NCBI GenBank assembly: GCA_025642065.1
Contig: JAODUP010000057.1
Span: 124,001 to 188,000, forward strand
Direction of reading: 5' to 3'
Source of the DNA: Paralvinella palmiformis
Lineage: Eukaryota > Annelida > Polychaeta > Terebellida > Alvinellidae
DNA length: 64,000 nucleotides
Shown here piece by piece: positions 45,901 through 61,000 of the stretch (positions are counted from its first letter, which is position 1; each line of letters begins with the position of its first letter). The position numbers and the translations under genes are program-made. Under the pieces are notes generated by a model. The model made no database searches. It had not been told where the DNA came from and worked only from the letters and a program-made list of their open reading frames with translations.

Positions 45901-46071
45901 GTGCTGGCCCACAGATCACTACCACCCGTGTTCGAATCTCGGCGTGGGCATATCTGAAGGTTGTTTCATCTTTGACTTCGCTTAGATGAATAATATCTCT
46001 GAGCAGATCATTGTTAATGTTATGTCATTTATTACATTATCTGGTACATCTTCTGACAGTTCCCATATATA

Positions 46072-46104
<33 letters not shown>

Positions 46105-47910
46105 TATCTGTGTACATACATTTAGTATTGTCCGTATAATCAGCACAGAGTGTTTGTCCAGTGCAGTTGTTAGTTAAATGCACTGTGTAAACCTCCAGAT
46201 GAGGGTTCGAATTCCAGCATTACTTGTATGTTTTGGATGTTTCATCTTCCTAGGGATAGTCCCTCAGCTGTATGTCCCACTGAGGCTAAACAAATTAGAT
46301 GTACTTGTTCCCTTTGTGGTTTGCACACACAGATAGAACAACTACATGTACTTTTTCCCTCTCTGATGTACACGCGCGCACACACACACACAGAGAGAGA
46401 GAAGACTGCCTGGAATGCAATAATGACAACATCATCATGTTGAGTAACATAAGATGTCTACCTGGAGTGAAACATCATTTCTCACCAAGGAAAGTACAAG
46501 TTACAAGAAATCATTTGTATAGAAGAATAAATAGCATATCAAGTCATAACCCTGGGTTGTAAAATTATGTAACGTGGATGGGTTCTATCCCCGTATGCCA
46601 CATGATCATCTATGACTGTTACTTTCCAAACAGTTGGCTTGACGTACACCTGGTTATGATGAGTTTGTCATCAGTTAGTTTGTGAGGTGTGCCAAATGTA
46701 AGTCGACAGCTTGCATAACTATGTGGTGTTTGTCTGTTAAAGTCACACTATTTACTATTTTCAACAATTACAACTAGAGTTTTATTTGACATGTTTCACT
46801 TCGGCTATTTAGCCCCCACAAATTATTTGAAGGAATTATTAACATTTTATGTTCGCAGTAAATTAACAATATTTTTACTCCCAGCATTTAAGTTTTACCA
46901 GCAGTGAGCTGGTGATTATGAACAGAATGCACAATAGCGTGATAGTGTGTTAACTTGCACTGGATGACTTGAAAGGGTGTCTTCATAACCTAACTGGGAG
47001 TGCAGTTGGCCACAGACCTCTAGCACCTGGGTTCAAACCTCAGCTGGGCTATGTCTGAAGGGTGTTACATTTTTCACTTTGTCTCATTGCCTTTATAGGT
47101 TGCTCAGCTCGTTTAGTCTACCATAATGCACGGTTGTGGTAATAAAACACCATACATACGTAGACTATGAATGATTTATACTTGGGTGGATTTAAGCATC
47201 GATTTAATTTCAAAATTAAGAAAATTATTTTAAATGATGTTTTCATCAACTGATTAATCAACTACTCATCTACTTATTCAGTTATTGATCAAGTGAAGTG
47301 TGATTGGCAGGTATGGATATCTTGGAAGATTTCTATATCCCTAACTATTGATGAAGACATCAAGCAGTAGCAGTTGTAGAGAAGATGCTTTTCCTTACAC
47401 ACGAACTACTTCATATTTCTGCTAATATCAACTAATTGGTATATTATGTATTAAAGAAAACGTGTAGGGTAATTTGAACATGACTGGGTGGTAATGTGAG
47501 GGTGGGGTATCTGTGTTGTTATTATTATTGGTCCAGCCGGCCGTGGTAGACACCGATAAACGTTCTTGATTCCTGGTAATTTTATTCTGAGATATGGCTA
47601 CCTAAATGATAAGCAGCGTATAGTTAGCAGGACTGTGAACTGGTGCAAATATCTGGAGTGATATTTCCGATCCTGGCAAGATGGCTTGTCGCGTGCCTGC
47701 CTTACAGCATATGGCTTGTTCCCGCGTGAACTGAGTACACTTTGTTGGACAGGATGTGGCTGATAACAAACTAGCTTATAATTATGACTTTGACGGGTCA
47801 TGCTGTCACAGGTGTGTTATGTACAATGGTTTGTGGCATAATTACGTCATGTGTTTATCTTGTAGCTCATTAATGACCTTCTAGTTTAGAGTGACACTTA
47901 TAGGCTACTG

Positions 47911-47966
<56 letters not shown>

Positions 47967-50900
47967 CATGCCTTATGCAGCATTAACAACCACATGACAT
48001 TTGTCTGTATGTTTTAATTGCAGTAGGACTAGGAGTGCATAATGTGTGACAGCTGAATGTCTTCTTCAAAGAGCAGATGGTTGTCATAACATGGTATTTA
48101 ATGTTATTAAATATGCCTGTGGAGATTTTATTTGGAATAATGAGTAGACCATTGAATACAGAATTTAAACTCCATGTCTGGCCGTATCAGTCAGTTCTAC
48201 GCATAGTAATAGGTAATTAATTGACTTTGTTAGCATAAAGTTAGGGGTTGGTGAAGTTTAAAGACCCCAACTTCTTAAAATCATGGGGCTTCACACAGAA
48301 AGTAATAGCCACATGCCTGCCTTTTTTTTATTAAATAAGAAAGTATAGTAGTGTCATAAAATATTGGACTGAATCATGTTTTGTTTTTTAAAGTATAACA
48401 ATATTTTTGTAATACTGATCCAAAAATATGGGAGTCAATTTGGTCCATGAAGTTGGAACTTTTGGGGACCATAGTGTTAATGTAGGGGGTCAAACCTCCT
48501 AAAATCTCAAACTGTGTCTGTTTTTTCTTGTTTTCCTTTTTACATTCAAGGTGTGTTGTTAATGGGAACTGGACTGGCCCATATAGTAAATGTAGGTCAG
48601 ATTCAGCGGCAAATGTGGGCAGACTCACCTCTGATAAATTAGAATCCTGATATTGGTGAAATCAAACAGAAGAGTCGTTCAGATTTCACTTGCCGGCTCT
48701 ACTTTTAGTCACTTCCATTAGCTTTGATGGTGTGTGTGTGTGTGTGTGTGTATGTGTGTTACTCACATAGTATTGGTTCAGGCTGTATAATTTATACTCT
48801 TAACAGGTCTAAGTAGAACTGCTGTAAAATCATCCCCCCAATAGATTAGGTAAAGCATTCACATGAACTGTACTATGGAAATTTCAGTGTTTTTAATTCC
48901 TAGGTTATTATTATTATTATTATTGGCTTAATTAGTATTAGCATATAGTGTTACTGAAGGGTTAGATGGTGCAAGTAAACATAAAAATATTGAGTTATTT
49001 AATGATAAACGTAAAGAAATATTGTTACAGTGTGCCGGTTCACTTTTTAAACGTAATTAGTTTATGCGTTAGAGTGGTGGCATCTTGCCATAACGCTGCT
49101 GCTGGTGCCCAGCTCGTGATCATCCACAATCAGTCATGTGACATAATATGAGCGGTAACCGGAGCAGCAACTGACAGGAAGCAAACAAGTTATGGAATGA
49201 ACTCAGGATATGTGAGTGCCGCCGCTATGATGTGGTATATGGTTACAGTCGGGCAATGGCCAATCAGTGTACATTATCATCTACCATTTCACGCCAAATG
49301 TCTGACAACAGACCACAAACAGCCCGACGGAGTATAATACACTTGACACAAACATCCTAGCTCCTGAAATGTTTTTTTTTTCTTCTTTCTTTTTTGGTGG
49401 TTGTTTGGACGCCATATTATTTTCTCTGTGTAACTGGAGTGCAAAATTGGGCAACTCTTTCCTGTGGTCTATTGATCACGGGAGACCTGTCCATTATCAA
49501 CTCGCTATATAAACGTGTACTTCACGCTGATCAATTCCGATAATGGCTTAGACGCCAAAATTCCGTTCCTTTAAAGTGTGAATGTACGCTGCAAAGGTTT
49601 GCTTTGCAAATAAAAATGAAGCGTCCATTAGGGAGCGTTATTTCAGACGGTGTATTGCAAGTTGTCTTTTCATTCAGTTTGGCAAGCAGTAATTTTATTT
49701 GCATCGTGATAGTTGCCTTCCAAATATTCTGTTGTACCGAGGTGCTGCGTAGTCTTTAAATGTCCATGGGTCGATACGAAATAGTAGGTTTAGAGGAAAT
49801 GTGTTGTTCCGACAGAAATCAAGTACAGAAATACAAGTCAATTACAAAAATACGGGTGTTGTTAGCTGTGTGTTAGCTAGGCTATTGTGTGGGGATTTAG
49901 TTAACACGTGTTCCTAGTTAGAGTCTTCTGTATACCTATGTGAGGCAGGATGATTATTTAGTGTTTTTGGTTAGATCACAGCTCATCCTGAATCAAGTTA
50001 CCTTTGCTTGTGGGGATGTTTCTCTAGAGAATTGCCTCCCACTCAGTTATGATGCTTGAGTTGTGACCAACGTCGATGCTAAACAAGTCTTTAACTCATC
50101 AGTGTGAGGTTGCATCTACTGCCCACTCCTTCAAGTGAGAAACACTCTGTGTGATGTGTCTGTTTGTGCTATCTATCTAACTATCTGTCTGTCGGTCCGT
50201 CCGTCTGTCTGTCTGTCTGTCCGTCCATCTACGTCCTGTTACATTTTGAAATGGCTAACAACTTGAAAACACTTTCTTATTTCATTACTTCATTAAATGG
50301 TACGTTATTTAAATATTCATTTCTTCTGATATTATAATGATGATGATTGTGATCATCAGAGAATGAGTTAACACTGGCAGTTTATGCTGTAATTGATTTG
50401 TTTCTCATTCTCTCCATCGTCTTGTAACAGTGGCGAGTGGTGAGTCATCTATTAGATGGGGATGCTATTCAAAATTGACAGTATACACCGACTTTTTACC
50501 TCCGAATAGGAGACATAATATACACAGGTGGTGATACATGTCAGAGATGGATAAACACACTATATGAAAGAGGGGTGAAAAAACCCGAAGGTACAACCAA
50601 ATTCTGACCAACACTAATGGGTGAATGATTGTCAGTGTTTCTATATTTATATATAAAAATCTTGAAGTGAATTATTTATTCCAGAGGGCTCCCACCAAAA
50701 TGGTAATGTATGCTTTCCAGTCCGTTGCCAGCTTGGCATTCAGTCTGGCTTCTGTCCACGTAAATATGTTATAAGACAAACTTCATACTGATTTTTGGTT
50801 AAAAAAGTATCAGTGAAATAGGCTTCTTCTTCTTTATAATCAGTATTTATACCGTAAGTATACACTTTTATGCTGCTCGACGATCAACTGTGTTTCTTCT

Positions 50901-53900
50901 ATAATATATCTCTATCAGTATACACATCATTATTAATATTAGAGCCATCTCGACTCGCTCCCTGTTTAGCTTCATCTTGAAAGTGGGAACAATCAATAGA
51001 AATAGATTATTTTGTAACCAGTTGATTGTATTATAATAATTAGTGGTTTCTCATGGATACCGTCGACTCTCGCTATCCAAGTTCAGCCCATAACCATGTG
51101 TGTTTGTTAGTTCGAATTTGCATTCTGCTTCATATTTTTACGTTTTAAATCTACATTACTGTACTGTTTTTCCACATCAAATTACCTTATCATGTTGTTT
51201 AAACAAAGTGTGACAAAAACGGTAATGTTATTAAGTCCAATTTTCCTGGTGTCGCAAATAGAAAATTTATGGCAGAGATGTTTAAACTCGCTCGCGCGCG
51301 CGCTTGTGTGTGTGTGTGTGTGAGAGTGATTGGAGGGGGTGGCGGTTGTGTGGGTGGGTCTATGTCTGGCAAATACAATGATATATCATTTACATTTGGA
51401 GGCCTTAAATATTAGGACAGGAGAGTTGTTATCTTTTTTGTTGTTATTTGTAATTTATCAAGCAACACTGATACCCTTCATAACTCATAGGGTATTATAT
51501 TATTAATAATTGGGTGTCTGGTTAGTATTAATGTTTATCTTTCTAAACTGTATAAACTTAAATAGAACATATGTTATACAGAAGTTAAATCCCACTTCTG
51601 AAGAAATCAAATAAAACAGTATAAAAACATATGGAAGTTTTTGAAGCCATGGCTGCTTCGGATGAGAAATTAAAATTAAATCTAAATAAAGTTATAATTA
51701 GTACATCAGTAATTTACTTTCGGCTAAGTTCTCATTAAACGTTTAAAGTAAGTTAGTTGTGACCGTATAGTGTATTGTTATTTATTTGCTGTAAATTAAG
51801 TTTTGACATTTGAATATTTTTTAATTATCTATGTCAGAATATTTCCTCAATTATATGTGACGCTCTCTGCAGGCAAACTGGTAGTGCAGTGTGGTGATAA
51901 TCTCCACCTTCCAAGGTTCAAACCCAGCCTCTGTTTCATTTCATCTCATTATCTTTTATGATTATTGGTTCTCGGCAGTATGTAACATAAAACAAAACTG
52001 TACTCACAACAAACCCAATACTATTATTCACAAATTCGCCACCAGTACTTCCAAATAAGTGGATTTATTTTGTTGATCAGTGTTCTTGTTTTGATAGATA
52101 CCAAGTCAGCCAATCATTATCTATTCTGATTAGCCTCCAGGAAAACGGGCAACATTTGCCAAAGACATCAACATCAACTATTGTTTTCTTCTGTAGCTGG
52201 CTTGTTTTAATACACTTTCACATTACATTAATGATATGAACATCTTGATTGCTTCCTTTGACGATTCGTGAATTTTATTTAAGCAGATTACAAAAGTGAC
52301 AACATGGGAGAGATATTTCCTTTCAACCTTAAAGTTAAATACACACACATACACACACACACAAGGTGGCTCCGGTTATAAATGGTCGATAATGGAAATA
52401 AATATTGATAATGGGGAGAAAATACCTAAATCTTTTGAATAAAAGAAATTGTGTGTGTGTGTGTGTGTGTGGTGTGTGTTGCAGTTAATCTCTATAATCA
52501 GGTAATATGTATATTACTTGAAATATTCAGGTAATACGCTTATTGCTAACTGAGATTTAATACACATTACCTGAAAATTTCACATTACTTGCTGATACAG
52601 ATTCACTGTAATGTTACAGTGTAACATATATAAAATCAATGCAAAATTCACATATGGCTTAAGTATTTAAGTAATCCTGTGTCATAAATTGGAGTCACTG
52701 TGTAATTTTGCTTCATGTTCAGGTAACTAACTGTTGGTACTATGCTTTTATTCCTGTGTTAAGTATACTTTTATTTATCTTTCCAAGAAGACTTCATCCA
52801 AAGTCTCCAAAACTAACTTTATGCCATTTTCACCATTGCTTACTCAGAGCCTTGTTTTCTTTGGCACTTTTAAGATGTTTTTTTTAACCCACTGATGCTT
52901 AATGGGATAGTTAGCCATGTTTGAGAGTCATTCCTTTATTGACTGCATGTATCTACAAGTGATATAAGAGAAATTGATGTTTGTACCAGACATGGGGTCA
53001 ATTCCATTTTGTCAATTCTAATTCCACATCAAGTTTATCAATTCCAATTCAATTCCAAATTTATCGATTCGATTTCCGACTCATTTTTTGCCTAATACTT
53101 TTTACCATGAGTAGGTACTCCGAGTATTTACTTGGAATACCTACTCCGAGTAGTTTATATTCCAAGTAAGATTGTCATGGAAAAAATATTTCTGAATTAA
53201 AAATTAAATGGTAAATTAATTTCGTCACTCACCAGTATACCCAGAGGTACAGACTCACAGCATAATATTAGTCTTATTTCCAGGGTTGTAACACAAATGG
53301 TGATCTCCCAACCATAGATTTGGGAGAATTGTCACTGATTGGTATGACTTGTTAGACTACATGATGTTGAAATCTCATTGCAGTTCATTTATAAATATAT
53401 GTAAAAATTAGTATCTAGTATAGATTTAAAATAACATTTCATTTTTTGTATGTTTACAAAATAATCAATGAAAATAAATGTAATAACAATAAAATCAAAT
53501 TGGTCACAAAATATTTATAAAATGTAATAACATTTAAAAAAATTGAACTACAGGTTTTTTTAAATTTTTGCAGTGATTTAAATCAAATGGTTTTAATTTA
53601 TTTCTAAAAGGTAAGAGAGTTCATGATCATGTACTAATAATCTTGTACTGTTACTGATAGGTACATTCTAGGACACTGAATGGCCAAAATTGTGCTGATG
53701 TGTCGTTAAACAACATTCAACCATCCATCCTGTTACTGATGGGTGTTATGTAATATCCAGACCAGCTATATTGAACACTGTACATATAAAATCTGGACAC
53801 CCCGTCACAGATGATCGTTCAGTCATTTTTATATTCCTGATAAATATACACGAGGTATGTTTTATGTGTGAATATATATCAGGGTTAAAAATAAGGAACA

Positions 53901-54072
53901 AAAGACAACTGGCCAACAGGACCAATTGATCTCAAAAGTAACTGGTCCTTCCTAAATTTCATTAGTCCTACCAAAAATGATTAAAGTGGAATATCCAAGG
54001 ATCTTAATTATCAATTGATCCTTCTCATTGGTCATTGACCATTGAACCATCACTTATTTTACCCCTGTATGT

Positions 54073-54127
<55 letters not shown>

Positions 54128-55007
54128 TACTTACTTCCCTTTTAGGATCGTTTGATTACTTCATGTCACTTTGTTGTCATTTTTCAGTATGATTCATCCA
54201 CCCTAACATAATTGCAGACCTATTAACATCTGTGACTTCTGTGCATTGTCTGAGATCAAAATGGCAAGATTAGCAAATCAGCGAACAGTGTAGATTTCAG
54301 ACAGAACATATTAACATTAACTAATGAGTTGATGCTATATGATCACTGTACCATTAACTGATGTGTCTCTTTTCAGTGAGTCTCGGATACCAGTGTCGGT
54401 GTTGCGGAGGAGAGAAATAAAATGGTTAGACATGATGGAAAACTGGGAGAAATGGATGAGTAAACGATTCAAGAAGGTGAGTTATCATCATGTTTGTGCA
54501 CTAAGGTGTTGATGTGATGATGAAGTGGGCGAGTCTCCATGGCAGTAGTAAACATCCATTCTTCATCCGCTGTCACTGTCCTTTATATAGTTCAGTGATA
54601 GTTAATTAAAAAAAGGTATTATTTTGTCGTGATGTGTTTTTAATAACATTGTATCATTTTATACAAGAAGAAGGTATTTATTTAGGGCGATTGTAGCTGC
54701 TGAAAATATTTGATTTTCTAACAGAAATCCAAACTGTCCGTACTTTAGCCAAATGACCTTTTATTTATACATGTCTAAAATTATAAATCTTATTTTAATA
54801 AAGTTCCCAATGGATAACTTTAAATATACATTATTATACATGCAGTTCTGTGTTTGATTTGTGTTTAACAGCAATATTACACATTAGTGAACACATTGTA
54901 AATGAGTGTTTACGTTATAAATTGTTTACCGGTAGAGCTTCAGGACTAAAATTTTTCTATTATTTTCTTCAAATTCAATGGTAACATTCAATATTTGTGA
55001 TTCTGAA

Positions 55008-55039
<32 letters not shown>

Positions 55040-58000
55040 AAGCATTATTCCCATAAGTGGTAACCTACTTGCACCAACCATTCTGTGGTGGGATTTCTCT
55101 TTGAATCCAACTACATATATCCACAAATTTAACACGGTTGTGGTTGTACTCTCTAGTCGTTATCGGGCTTTCGTAAATGATTGTTAATAATATGTTTTCC
55201 AAAATACAGGTAAAAGACAGATGTCGTAAAGGAATACCACCTTCCATTCGGCCAAGAGCATGGCAGTTTCTATGTGGCAGCAAGTTTCTTGTAGAACATA
55301 ACAAAGGCAGATACGAGGTAATGCATGCCACCAATTAGCCAGCCAGGTTCAGTTAAGGCATAATTACTAACGCTCTGTTCTGTTTGGAGTGTTTGTTATT
55401 CATCTCCGTAGACTGTCAGTCATAGTCTAAGTAACTGAAGAACTGTTTATCTGTTGTAAGGATTATCTGCGCCAGTCAGGAGATCCGCGTTGGGTCGAAG
55501 ATATCCACAAAGATCTGCACAGACAGTTTCCATTCCATGAAATGTTTGTCAGAAGAGAAGGACATGGGTAAGTTAATGTACTCTCAGACATCTGGAAGGG
55601 CTTTATATCGGTAGGGCTTCAATGTATCCTCCTTTTTAATGTTGGTCGATGCTGTAGTTTAGTCATTATTTTTATTATTACCTTGCCATAGGGATTTGTT
55701 ATACCCAAATGAATGTCAGAAGTGTGGACATATCATTTGGGGTGTTCCTCGTCTACATCGGTCAAAAAGCTGTAATATGATTATACTTTTATTCTTGTTT
55801 CAGTCCGTTTTTACAAACACAATATATTCCCCGGAATAGATAGTGGAGCTGTGATATCGGAACTGGAACCAATTTAATTTTTGGCATTAAAAATACTGGG
55901 ACAGTCCCGAGGAGCATTAATTTTTCGCTACATTTACTTCAGAACCTCTTTATCCAGTTATTCATTCGAATCCAACTGAAATCTTCATTGAATTAAACGC
56001 GTTAAAACAAGACGTGTTTGATATATAATTGCAGTTGTATATATGTCAGCTGTTGCCCTTGCTCGTGGTTGTAATTTTGTTGTTTATCAGCTATGATGTG
56101 CTGCCTATATACCAAGCAGAATTTAACTGGTGTTTAACTCTATGGTCACTGTCTGTATATCAATGATATTACGTGGTGTTTATGCAGTAATTGCATTTTC
56201 TAATTTGCACCATCTGTTTCATGTGTCTTCAGGCTGTGTTGTATTTTTGTAGTTGTACATATATCTTAATCCATCATGGATATTGTTATGATGATAATGA
56301 CATCATACATTATCAGATTTGAATTACAATAAGATAGCCAAGGAAAGGAAATGTCGACCAAATCATTCTGCATTTTTGTGAATATTGGCACAGATCTTCA
56401 AAATAATGGGACTATTTCGAGGCTAGCCAGTTTTGTTTTAGTTACTATACACATTAGACCTTAAAATATATGTTCTGACTTAATGTCTCAAAATGCTGAG
56501 GAGGCCATCCTTTACAGATTTTTGTTTGGTGTGCATATATATTTATTTCATCAGAAATGGAGAATGTTCATTCATAATTGGGAAACTATTTATTAGAACA
56601 TTTTGTTATGTGGACGATGGTCTTATTCTGTAGAATGCATCTTGCTTACCTTTGTTGGTATAAATTATGTAAATTATAGTTTTATTAGATTTGTCTGAAC
56701 AGAGTGAAGGAAGAGAAAAATCAGAACAAATGTATGAATATATACAGGATTGTTTTTTTAACTGTAAAAAATATATTTTGACATTAAATTTCAAAAATAA
56801 AAAGGTTCTTAATGGTAAAAAGTATTTAAAAAACTGTAAACAACATATTGAACAGAAATCAGTGTACACCAGTCATAATGTACATCATTAAATAAGAAAA
56901 TCCAGATAATCATGTCTGGACAACTTGGCTGTCAATATCCATCTGTGTCTCTATATCAGGGCATTTGTGTAGCAGTGATCTAGAAAGGTGTTTCTATCTG
57001 GATAACATAACTGATTCAGGATTTGCGGCAGAATCTTTCGAAAACTTTGTGGTGTACACTCGCATTCTGGCAGCATTGCTGGCTTGCTGGTGACCACATG
57101 TTTTACGCTTAGCGTATATTTTCTTGCCAATAGTCACGTGAAGTTTTTGGCCCATTTCTTACCTGTGTTTGTAGGATGTTGGATCTTTCAATAAAAAGCT
57201 TCAGTCTGATTATCATCTATCCCTGAAGAGTAGCTCCTCTGGATATCTCTGATACAAAATACTCAGTAAATACTGGGTTTAGTGTATATTTCTTTGGTAA
57301 TCCACACTGTCATCACTATATTTATTCCAACAAAAGGACTCCCATGCGGTTATTCAGTCAGCCTTGTTTGTTTTCTCTTATAACGAATGTTCAGTGAAAC
57401 ACAATGGACATGGCATACCATGTCCACACTATACGATGTATCAGGCAGTGGATGGCTTACAGAGGAATTTATTGGCCTGGTGTTCTATATAAGTGGTAAT
57501 GATTCCTGGTCGCATAAGATTGTTTGTCACTGATTTTAACATGGTATGCACACATGCGATATTCCAGCCAAACGGTTTACTATAGTCTGGACACTATGAC
57601 AGTGCAGTGGTTAGAACCTCTAGATTGCGTTTTTCATTTTGAAGCACTCAATCCAACCACATTGACAGGATAGAAAGTCGGGTGCGGTTGTGTGCTACAG
57701 TGTGAAGGAGGTTTTTTTTATTTAGCATGTAGCGTGCCTGAATGGTTCATTTTTATTCGGCGATAATAAGCTGTCAGTTATGATATATTCTCTGAATTCT
57801 TATTTCAGACAGGAAGATTTATTCTGTGTTCTAAAAGCTTACAGTATACACAACCCTCGTGATGGTTACTGTCAGGCCCAAGCTCCAATAGCAGCAGTCT
57901 TGTTGATGCACATGCCGGCGGAACAAGCTTTTTGGTGTTTGGTCTCCATATGTGAGAAATATCTACCAGATTACTACAGTTCTGGTCTTGTAAGTGTTCG

Positions 58001-61000
58001 TTACGTGCTAAATTAATGTGTATTCTCTGTACAAAATTTTAAACATGGGTTTGAGGAATGCCATCAGTTAATGGAATATCTAGACTATTTAGCCTACGTT
58101 CAACAAAACCAACCATGATCAATATGTCACCAAATTTGCCCGCAGAAAGTCTGAACACAATTAGCTATTTTTAGGAGCCCACCTACTGCATCACTTCATG
58201 TATTACTATTAACCACGATTTTATACCTAGAAAGTGAATATTAATTCAGCTCGTACACAGAATATGACTGAAGGGATAACTCTTATTTGGTCAAGTCGAC
58301 ATCTGTGTTGATGTTTTTTTAAGATGATAGTACATACATTAATGTGAATAGCCATTCATATAAATATGAATACTACGTGGGTGATAAATTGTTAAATTAA
58401 CCAATAGCTCATTATTTTTTACTCTGTAATATGCCTTTCACAATAAGTGAATGAGAAGTTCACACTGTGTCCATAAGAATCAAGAAATTAGTTTTTTAGG
58501 AGCTCTGGTTTCTGAACAGATTCCAGGGACCAGTTTTTGATTATCGGAGTTGACTGTATTTCGGTTTTATATAGTTTAATTATTGTTGTTAGTATTATTA
58601 TTATATTTGTATTGTTTGAGTTGCGATTGACCAATAAAAGTTTGTATTAATGCTGAGTTGGCCATCTATTATCCATGCGTTTAATACAGCTTTAATGCAG
58701 GCAGCAATGATTAGATCACAACAACCACAAACATGATAATTATGTCATACCTCAACAAAATGCCACTCCATATATATATACATTTACTGGGTATTTTAAC
58801 TTGACACACTATTTATAATTTCTGTTGAAATCTTGAATGATTAGCGAAAAATTTCACTTAAATTCTATTGTAAGATTCCTTGTACTCAAAGACATACAAA
58901 AATGTTACTTCACTTGACTTTAATCTATTAACCAATTTGTTAACTCTGTGTGTGTGTGTGTCATAAGAACCTTTTTGTGGATTTGTTATGGATTTAATAT
59001 AATGAAGTATTTTGTTTATAGCCTGAAGTTTCATGTGTTGGAAATCTGAATTTTATACCCTGTGATCTAAGCACACCATGTCATTATGAAGATGATTTAT
59101 ATGATAGGAAAATGGTTTATGATCATTCTTATTTGATATTAAATGCATAGGTCATTCATATTATGGATATAAGTTGTTTATATTGTAGGAAGCAGTACAA
59201 ACAGATGGTGATGTGCTGTTTGGGCTGTTGAAAAAAGTCTCACCAGCTACATACAAACACTTGGTATGTTGCAGTGATAATGAACGTATAGAATCATTCT
59301 TTTATAGACTTTATGTCATTCACTTATTAAATTGATATCTGTTCTTTGCTTACAGTAAATATTCTGTTTGTATTTATGCCATGATTTAAAAAATATATCT
59401 ATTAAGACAAATGTTTTATTCTTATAGAAAAAACAGAAGATAGAACCCATCCTGTATATGACAGAATGGTTCATGTGTATTTTTACGCGCACATTGCCTT
59501 GGGCATCTGTTCTTAGAGTCTGGGACATGTTCTTCTGTGAAGGTACATTTTATTCTACTACTTAGTGTTAGAAATAGTCTTCATCCTAATTTGCTTTATA
59601 CATTTTACTATTCGTTACACGAACTGTTAGAAATAAAATTTAAAAATACAGCCAGAAAGGTGTTCTGTAAGCGTAATAAAAATTGTGTTATTTCATGGAT
59701 GAATTAACATAATAATATTCGTCGATCCTTACCAAACTGCTGAAAACCTATTCTTAAATAAATCACTTTAAAAAGGCAAACAATCACTCTTAGACGATAA
59801 GAAATAAATGTCTAATGCTTATAAAAGTAACTCAAAATCCACCATTTTTAATATCTCGAACTGTACCTACTATTATAGATATAAGGAAATAATCCAAAAA
59901 TTAGAGGGTTGCCATTACGGCTTCCTTGAATATCAGATTGTAAGGCAGGAAGGAGAAACGTCATGTGCTCTGATGTCAGCCGGTGCAAGGGTCGTGTAAC
60001 CGTCTTGATCCAGATCATATCAGGTCACGGATTCTCTGGCTTAGCCATCCTCATGATCTTACCTGCACCCATGCTCAGCCTACTGACTACTACTAACTGA
60101 TGTCATCGTTAGCTCATTTACTTAAATCTGACGATATAATAACACAAATTATATTCTTTGGTTGATACTCGATTACAACGTTATAATTGGCTCCTACAAA
60201 AAAGCTTCAGGAGCATCCAATCTATGTCTGGCTTCAAAGTGGCAGCACCCACAGACATGGTATAATCAGTGTAGCAACAGTTCGAACTGAATTATTTATT
60301 ATGTGGTTGAACTGGTTCATATTTTTACATCATTCATAATTTGTGTGAACACATTTGTATTAGTCCTTAAATTTTCGAATGAAGGTGAACTGTTTCTTTA
60401 AGCTATGAAACTAAATTCCTTTGTTATATCAAGGAAGTGACAATGGACTTTCTGTAATCAGTAATTAGCCATGTCATTGTTGAATTTGCCTTCAACCAGA
60501 TCACCCAGCAACTACAAACACTAAAAAATGTAACAAAATGTACTTTGAGTGATAAATTAGTATAGTATCGGACATGTATTTGTGCATTAATCGGGTTGCT
60601 TGTGCACCACTTAAATATTTCTCATCATTATTAAGACAATCAGTTTTAGTAGATATTAAAGGAGGGCATATATAAATTGATTACTGTAGGACCCGGCCAT
60701 TAACCCGACCTAAAAATCTGAACTTTTCCCTGCAGTATTTCCAGGTGACGTTTTGAACGCAGGAAATAGTTTTGTTTTCAATATTCGTACCAATGTGTTT
60801 TGTATACTGTCTGTAAATCAAGGCAAATTATAACGATCATTTACACCCAAACTGTTAGCACATACCTAGGACCTCAAACTTAAATGAACAGTTGATTAAA
60901 CATTCAATGAACTACATATGAAGTCAATGACTTAGAAATAATTAGACATACTGTCAATTACTACTGTCTACTGAGCCTTTGATGGTACATTTTGGTCACT

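Larger units (their letters stand above)
43158..54376 (+). other. TBC1D10: TBC1D10 intron 1 (11.2 kb)
   Basis: It contains a sequence like the nested R1 insertion (43465-43800), a possible 17-nt cassette exon (44810-44826), SINEs (45875-45985, 46128-46300, 46977-47155, 49955-50105), AT runs (46079-46105, 47914-47960, 54074-54124), TG runs (48730-48756, 51305-51322, 52451-52476) and a CpG-rich block at 49.05-49.8 kb. No long coding exon is visible. Confidence 0.7.

Noticed and set aside
50150..50228. TCTG/TCCG repeat as a regulatory array
   Set aside because: An ordinary tetranucleotide microsatellite with interruptions; nothing suggests function.
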